Notes under the pieces: model-generated
Told to the model about the DNA's origin: nothing
Databases searched by the model: none
Seen by the model: only the letters and a program-made list of their open reading frames with translations
Program-made: the position numbers and the translations under genes
Part shown: positions 60,662 to 64,000 of the stretch, one piece after another
How the letters are laid out: each line of letters opens with the position of its first letter
Numbering within the stretch: the first letter of the stretch is position 1
DNA from: an uncultured Brachyspira sp.
GTDB taxonomy: Bacteria > Spirochaetota > Brachyspiria > Brachyspirales > Brachyspiraceae
DNA: 64,000 nt
Reading direction: 5' to 3'
Assembly: GCF_910578695.1 (NCBI RefSeq)
Contig: NZ_CAJTQJ010000003.1
Span: 67,150-131,149 of the forward strand

Positions 60662-61738
60662 ATGAAAAAAAATCTTATTTCAATTATCTTTGTGATAGGT
60701 ATTATTTTTATGATTTCCTGCGGAGGAGGGAAAAAATCAGGCAGATATGAACTAGCATTAATCACAGATGTCGGTACTATAGATGACAGATCATTCAATC
60801 AGGGTTCTTGGGAAGGATTAAGCAAATATGCTAAAGAGAAAGGCATATCTCATAAGTATTATCAGCCAGCCCAAAAAACTACAGATGCTTATGTTGATGC
60901 TATAGATTTAGCGGTATCAGCAGGAGCTAAATTAGTAGTGACACCCGGTTTCTTGTTTGAACCTGCAGTATACAAAGCTCAGGACACTCATCCTGATGTA
61001 GGTTTTGTACTTTTGGACGGTGTTCCTCAGGACGGAACTTATACAGATTTTAGAATAGAAAAAAATGTTTATTCAGTTCTCTATGCTGAAGAACAAGCCG
61101 GATTTTTGGCAGGCTATGCTATAGTAAAAGAAGGATATACTAATTTGGGTGTTATGGCTGGAATGGCTGTACCTGCTGTTATAAAATTTGGATATGGCTT
61201 TATACAGGGTGCAGAATATGCTGCTGGAGAAATGGGGCTTCCTTCAGGAGAAATAAAAATTAACTATACTTATATAGGTAATTTCAATGCTACTCCTGAA
61301 AATCAGACTTTAGCTACTTCTTGGTATCAAAGCGGTATTCAGGTGATATTTGCTACTGCAGGCGGTGCAGGCAATTCAGTTATGAGTGCTGCTGAAAATA
61401 ATAACGGTTTGGTTATAGGCGTTGATATAGATCAAAGCTCTGAATCTCCAACAGTTATTACTTCTGCTGTAAAAATGCTTGGAGAATCTGTTTATAATGC
61501 AATAGATAATTTCTATAATAATAAATTTCCGGGCGGACAATCTGTAATACTTGATGCTAAAGTTAATGGTATAGGGCTTCCTATGAAAGCTTCTAAATTT
61601 AAGGTATTTACTCAAAGCGATTATGATGCAATATATCAGAAACTTGTATATGATGAGGTAAAAGTTCTTACTGATAAAGATGTTAAAGATATTAATGAAC
61701 TGCCTTTAAATATAGCTAAAGTTAATTTTATACAATAA
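60662..61738 (+). CDS. Med/PnrA-like nucleoside-binding lipoprotein 2
   Basis: 358 aa, lipobox MISC followed by GGG. The mature protein is highly similar to the preceding one over the full length (shared EEQAGFLAGYAIVKEGYTNL-type and GLPMKASKFKVFT-type stretches). Differences near the ligand loop (PAQKTTDAYVD versus VSDKRDMDSYLN) could change specificity. SD AGGAGA. Confidence 0.9.
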   Translation: MKKNLISIIFVIGIIFMISCGGGKKSGRYELALITDVGTIDDRSFNQGSWEGLSKYAKEKGISHKYYQPAQKTTDAYVDAIDLAVSAGAKLVVTPGFLFEPAVYKAQDTHPDVGFVLLDGVPQDGTYTDFRIEKNVYSVLYAEEQAGFLAGYAIVKEGYTNLGVMAGMAVPAVIKFGYGFIQGAEYAAGEMGLPSGEIKINYTYIGNFNATPENQTLATSWYQSGIQVIFATAGGAGNSVMSAAENNNGLVIGVDIDQSSESPTVITSAVKMLGESVYNAIDNFYNNKFPGGQSVILDAKVNGIGLPMKASKFKVFTQSDYDAIYQKLVYDEVKVLTDKDVKDINELPLNIAKVNFIQ

Positions 61739-61823
61739 TCATTAATAAATAATTAATAAAACTAATAGGGATTTAGTATATATCTGCTTTTTATAGATAT
61801 TAATTGCGAGGAAATATATATAA

Positions 61824-63356
61824 ATGGAAAATTCAGAATATGCAGTTGAAATGATTAATATTACAAAATGTTTTAAAGGTATAATAGCTAATGATAATGT
61901 TACTATACAATTAAAACGCGGAGAGATTCATGCATTACTTGGAGAAAATGGTGCAGGTAAATCAACTCTTATGAGCGTACTTTTCGGACTTTATAAACAG
62001 GAAGAGGGAATTATTAAAGTTAATGGCAAAGAAGTAAATATTGATAATCCTAATACTGCTAATCTTTTAGGTATCGGTATGGTGCATCAGCATTTTAAAC
62101 TTGTACATAATTTTACTGCTTTGGAAAATATTATGCTTGGGGTTGAAACTGTTAAAAACGGAATACTTCAGATTGATGATGCTAGAAAAAGAGTAATGGA
62201 ATTGAGCAAAACTTACGGACTTGAAATTTATCCTGATTCTCTAATAAGCGATTTAACTGTGGGTATGCAGCAGAGGGTGGAAATTTTAAAAATGCTTTAT
62301 AAAAATAATAATATACTCATTTTTGATGAGCCTACTGCTGTCCTTACTCCTAATGAAATAGAAGAGCTTATTAAAATTATGAAATCTTTAGTTAAAGAGG
62401 GCAAATCTATACTTTTTATTACGCATAAATTAAATGAAATAAAAGAGGCAGCTGACAGATGTTCTGTTCTTCGTAAGGGAAAATATATAGGCACTATTGA
62501 TGTTAAAAGCACCAGCAAAGAAGAGATGTCTGAAATGATGGTTGGAAGAAAGGTATCTTTAGTAGTAGAAAAAACAGATGCCAATCCTAAAGATATAATA
62601 CTTTCTGTAAAAAATTTGAATGTTAAATCTATCAGTAATAAAAGTGAAAAAAATATAGTAAAAAATGTTTCTTTTGATGTGCATTCAGGAGAGATAGTAT
62701 GTATTGCAGGTATTGACGGAAACGGACAAAGCGAACTTATATATGCTCTTACAGGTTTAATTGATATGTCAGGCAGTATTACTTTAAATGGAAAAGATAT
62801 TACTAATCTTTCTATAAGAAATAGAACTTTAAGCGGTATAGGGCATATTCCTGAGGATAGACATAAGCACGGACTTGTACTTGATTATACATTAGAAGAA
62901 AATACTATACTTCAGACTTATTTTACAGATAAATTTCAAAAAAACGGATTTTTAAAATTTAAAGAAATAGAAAATTATGCTAATGAACTGATAAAAAGAT
63001 TTGATATAAGAAGTGCAGAAGGGGCAAAAACTATAGTAAGAAGTATGTCAGGAGGAAATCAGCAGAAAGCTATTATAGCGAGAGAGATAGACAGAAATCC
63101 TGATTTGCTTATAGCTGTTCAGCCTACAAGGGGATTAGATGTAGGAGCTATAGAATATATACATAAAGAACTTATTGCACAAAGGGACAGCGGAAAAGCT
63201 GTTTTACTTGTATCTTTGGAGCTTGATGAGGTTATGAATTTAAGCGATAGAATACTTGTTATGTATGAAGGAGAGATTGCCGCTGATGTTTTAAATAAAG
63301 ATTTAACTATTAATGAATTAGGGCTTTATATGTCAGGTTCTAAGAGGAGTGCATAG
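61824..63356 (+). CDS. ABC importer ATP-binding protein for nucleosides (NupO/RbsA type)
   Basis: 510 aa with two ATPase domains. Domain 1: Walker A GENGAGKST, signature LTVGMQQRVEI, Walker B ILIFDEPTAVL. Domain 2: degenerate Walker A GIDGNGQSEL and signature MSGGNQQK, Walker B-like LLIAVQPTRGLD, as in sugar/nucleoside importers. It powers uptake of ligands delivered by the two lipoproteins. The permease genes normally following it are not present before the window ends; a repeat block and a different gene follow instead. Confidence 0.92.
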   Translation: MENSEYAVEMINITKCFKGIIANDNVTIQLKRGEIHALLGENGAGKSTLMSVLFGLYKQEEGIIKVNGKEVNIDNPNTANLLGIGMVHQHFKLVHNFTALENIMLGVETVKNGILQIDDARKRVMELSKTYGLEIYPDSLISDLTVGMQQRVEILKMLYKNNNILIFDEPTAVLTPNEIEELIKIMKSLVKEGKSILFITHKLNEIKEAADRCSVLRKGKYIGTIDVKSTSKEEMSEMMVGRKVSLVVEKTDANPKDIILSVKNLNVKSISNKSEKNIVKNVSFDVHSGEIVCIAGIDGNGQSELIYALTGLIDMSGSITLNGKDITNLSIRNRTLSGIGHIPEDRHKHGLVLDYTLEENTILQTYFTDKFQKNGFLKFKEIENYANELIKRFDIRSAEGAKTIVRSMSGGNQQKAIIAREIDRNPDLLIAVQPTRGLDVGAIEYIHKELIAQRDSGKAVLLVSLELDEVMNLSDRILVMYEGEIAADVLNKDLTINELGLYMSGSKRSA

Positions 63357-63391
63357 AGAAGTGAATAGAGAAGTGAATAGAGGAGTGCATA
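63344..63391 (+). repeat. Four tandem 12-bp repeats at the end of the ATPase gene
   Basis: GAGGAGTGCATA, GAGAAGTGAATA twice, GAGGAGTGCATA. The first unit includes the stop codon; each later unit carries an in-frame stop (TAG or TAA) again. Confidence 0.75.
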
Positions 63392-63429
63392 ATAAATATT
63401 AATTAATTTATAATATATATGTCTGTATT

Positions 63430-63640
63430 ATAAAAAAATTAAATAATGAGAAAATAAAAAAATAAATGGGCAGCTAATAACTGATATAAGTAGGTTATTA
63501 GCTATTCTAAAGCAAATTTATAGCTAGCAACAATAAAGCAGCTTATAACTTAAATTATAAAAATTATGAGCGTCTGACATTGTTAAGAGCGGCAGGTATT
63601 ACGCAGATATCTGCACAAGTTTTTATATATAAATGAGAAA
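63430..63640. repeat. Nested palindrome block at right end
   Basis: AGCTAATAAC (63472-63481) pairs with GTTATTAGCT (63494-63503); then TAAATTATAAAAATTATGAG, CGTCTGACATTGTTAAGAGC, GGCAGGTATTACGCAG and GCACAAGTTTTT, the same cores as in 52357-52560 read in the opposite sense. No gene. Confidence 0.65.
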
Positions 63641-63671
63641 TATAAAATTTATAGGAGATATTCAGCAAACA

Positions 63672-64000
63672 ATGAAAAAAATTATTTTATTTATTTTAAG
63701 TGTTAATTTACTTTTGGCGTTTCCGCCTAATAATGCATATTTTGATAACCTTTTAAGTGATAATGGCAAAATAATAAAAAATACTCTCAAAATTAAAAAA
63801 CTTGACAGCACTTATTCTTGTGCCACAATTTATTTTGACGGAGAAATTACATTAACAGGAGTACTTGAAAGATCTACTGAAAATGATATGGAAGATATTT
63901 ATGCTTCTTTAAGATTTTATCCTGATAATAATATAAATCTGCCTTTTTTATACAGTACACATTCTCATAATATAAAATATTATAAAGAAAAAGAAAAAGA
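63672..64000 (+). CDS. Secreted protein, N-terminal part (runs off window)
   Basis: ATG 63672 with AGGAGA 15 bp upstream. Signal peptide MKKIILFILSVNLLLAF, then a beta-rich chain (STYSCATIYFDGEITLTGVL). Open to the last base, at least 109 codons. Exported, family not recognised. Confidence 0.6.
   Translation, partial: MKKIILFILSVNLLLAFPPNNAYFDNLLSDNGKIIKNTLKIKKLDSTYSCATIYFDGEITLTGVLERSTENDMEDIYASLRFYPDNNINLPFLYSTHSHNIKYYKEKEK

Overview
The window looks like a Brachyspira-type intestinal spirochaete. The DNA is very AT-rich and its codons follow suit. Shine-Dalgarno (SD) sequences are good and several sigma-70 promoters are near consensus. Housekeeping genes (rsmG, ispF, deoC, rnpB) sit beside spirochaete-style TPR and ankyrin proteins and Med/PnrA-type lipoproteins. 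The genus is an inference from composition and gene character; no 16S gene is present.

Layout. 1-9140 is ordinary chromosome: a TPR tail, a hypothetical protein and a flippase-like membrane protein on the + strand, then a minus-strand run ispF > squalene/phytoene synthase > TPR protein > LolA/LolB-like protein > rsmG, then a DAACS-type symporter. 9592-10866 is a membrane-anchored PstS-like protein. 10867-11817 is a gene-free block of nested palindromes and 154/155-bp direct repeats.

11818-49487 is mostly an HK97-type siphophage prophage. It has replication genes (initiator, DnaC-like loader), small early genes, nucleotide-metabolism genes and an HNH gene, then a tyrosine recombinase (18492-19442). 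Next comes a minus-strand accessory block (19478-23494) with a possible defence operon and two modules of tiny hydrophobic peptide plus ribbon-helix-helix (RHH) protein. Three 24-bp dif-like sites punctuate this block. A minus-strand cassette with terminase and a restriction-modification pair follows (23728-28199). The + strand head and tail genes run from portal to tail tip (28402-43263), with a -1 frameshift in the tail chaperones. Then come a late regulator, GH19 endolysin, holin candidate and overlapping spanins, a third peptide/RHH module broken by one extra A, and a second tyrosine recombinase (48318-49487).

49488-54987 holds a terminator, 23-bp tandem repeats, rnpB, a PflX-like radical SAM gene, remnants of a type I restriction locus overwritten by palindromic repeats, a DegT-family aminotransferase and an RsbW-like kinase. 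54988-64000 holds an ankyrin lipoprotein, an IS1595-type transposase relic, and a nucleoside-salvage cluster: deoC, two nucleoside phosphorylases, two PnrA/Med-like lipoproteins and an ABC ATPase. It ends in more repeats and the start of a secreted protein.

How parts fit. The nucleoside cluster would import nucleosides, split them to base and sugar phosphate, and feed deoxyribose-5-phosphate to DeoC. The phage genes make a complete-looking head, tail and lysis programme, but the terminase is on the opposite strand to the structural genes. The least explained layer is DNA structure: dif-like sites beside a recombinase, fold-back peptide genes, and palindromic elements that sit between genes and also inside terminase coding sequence.
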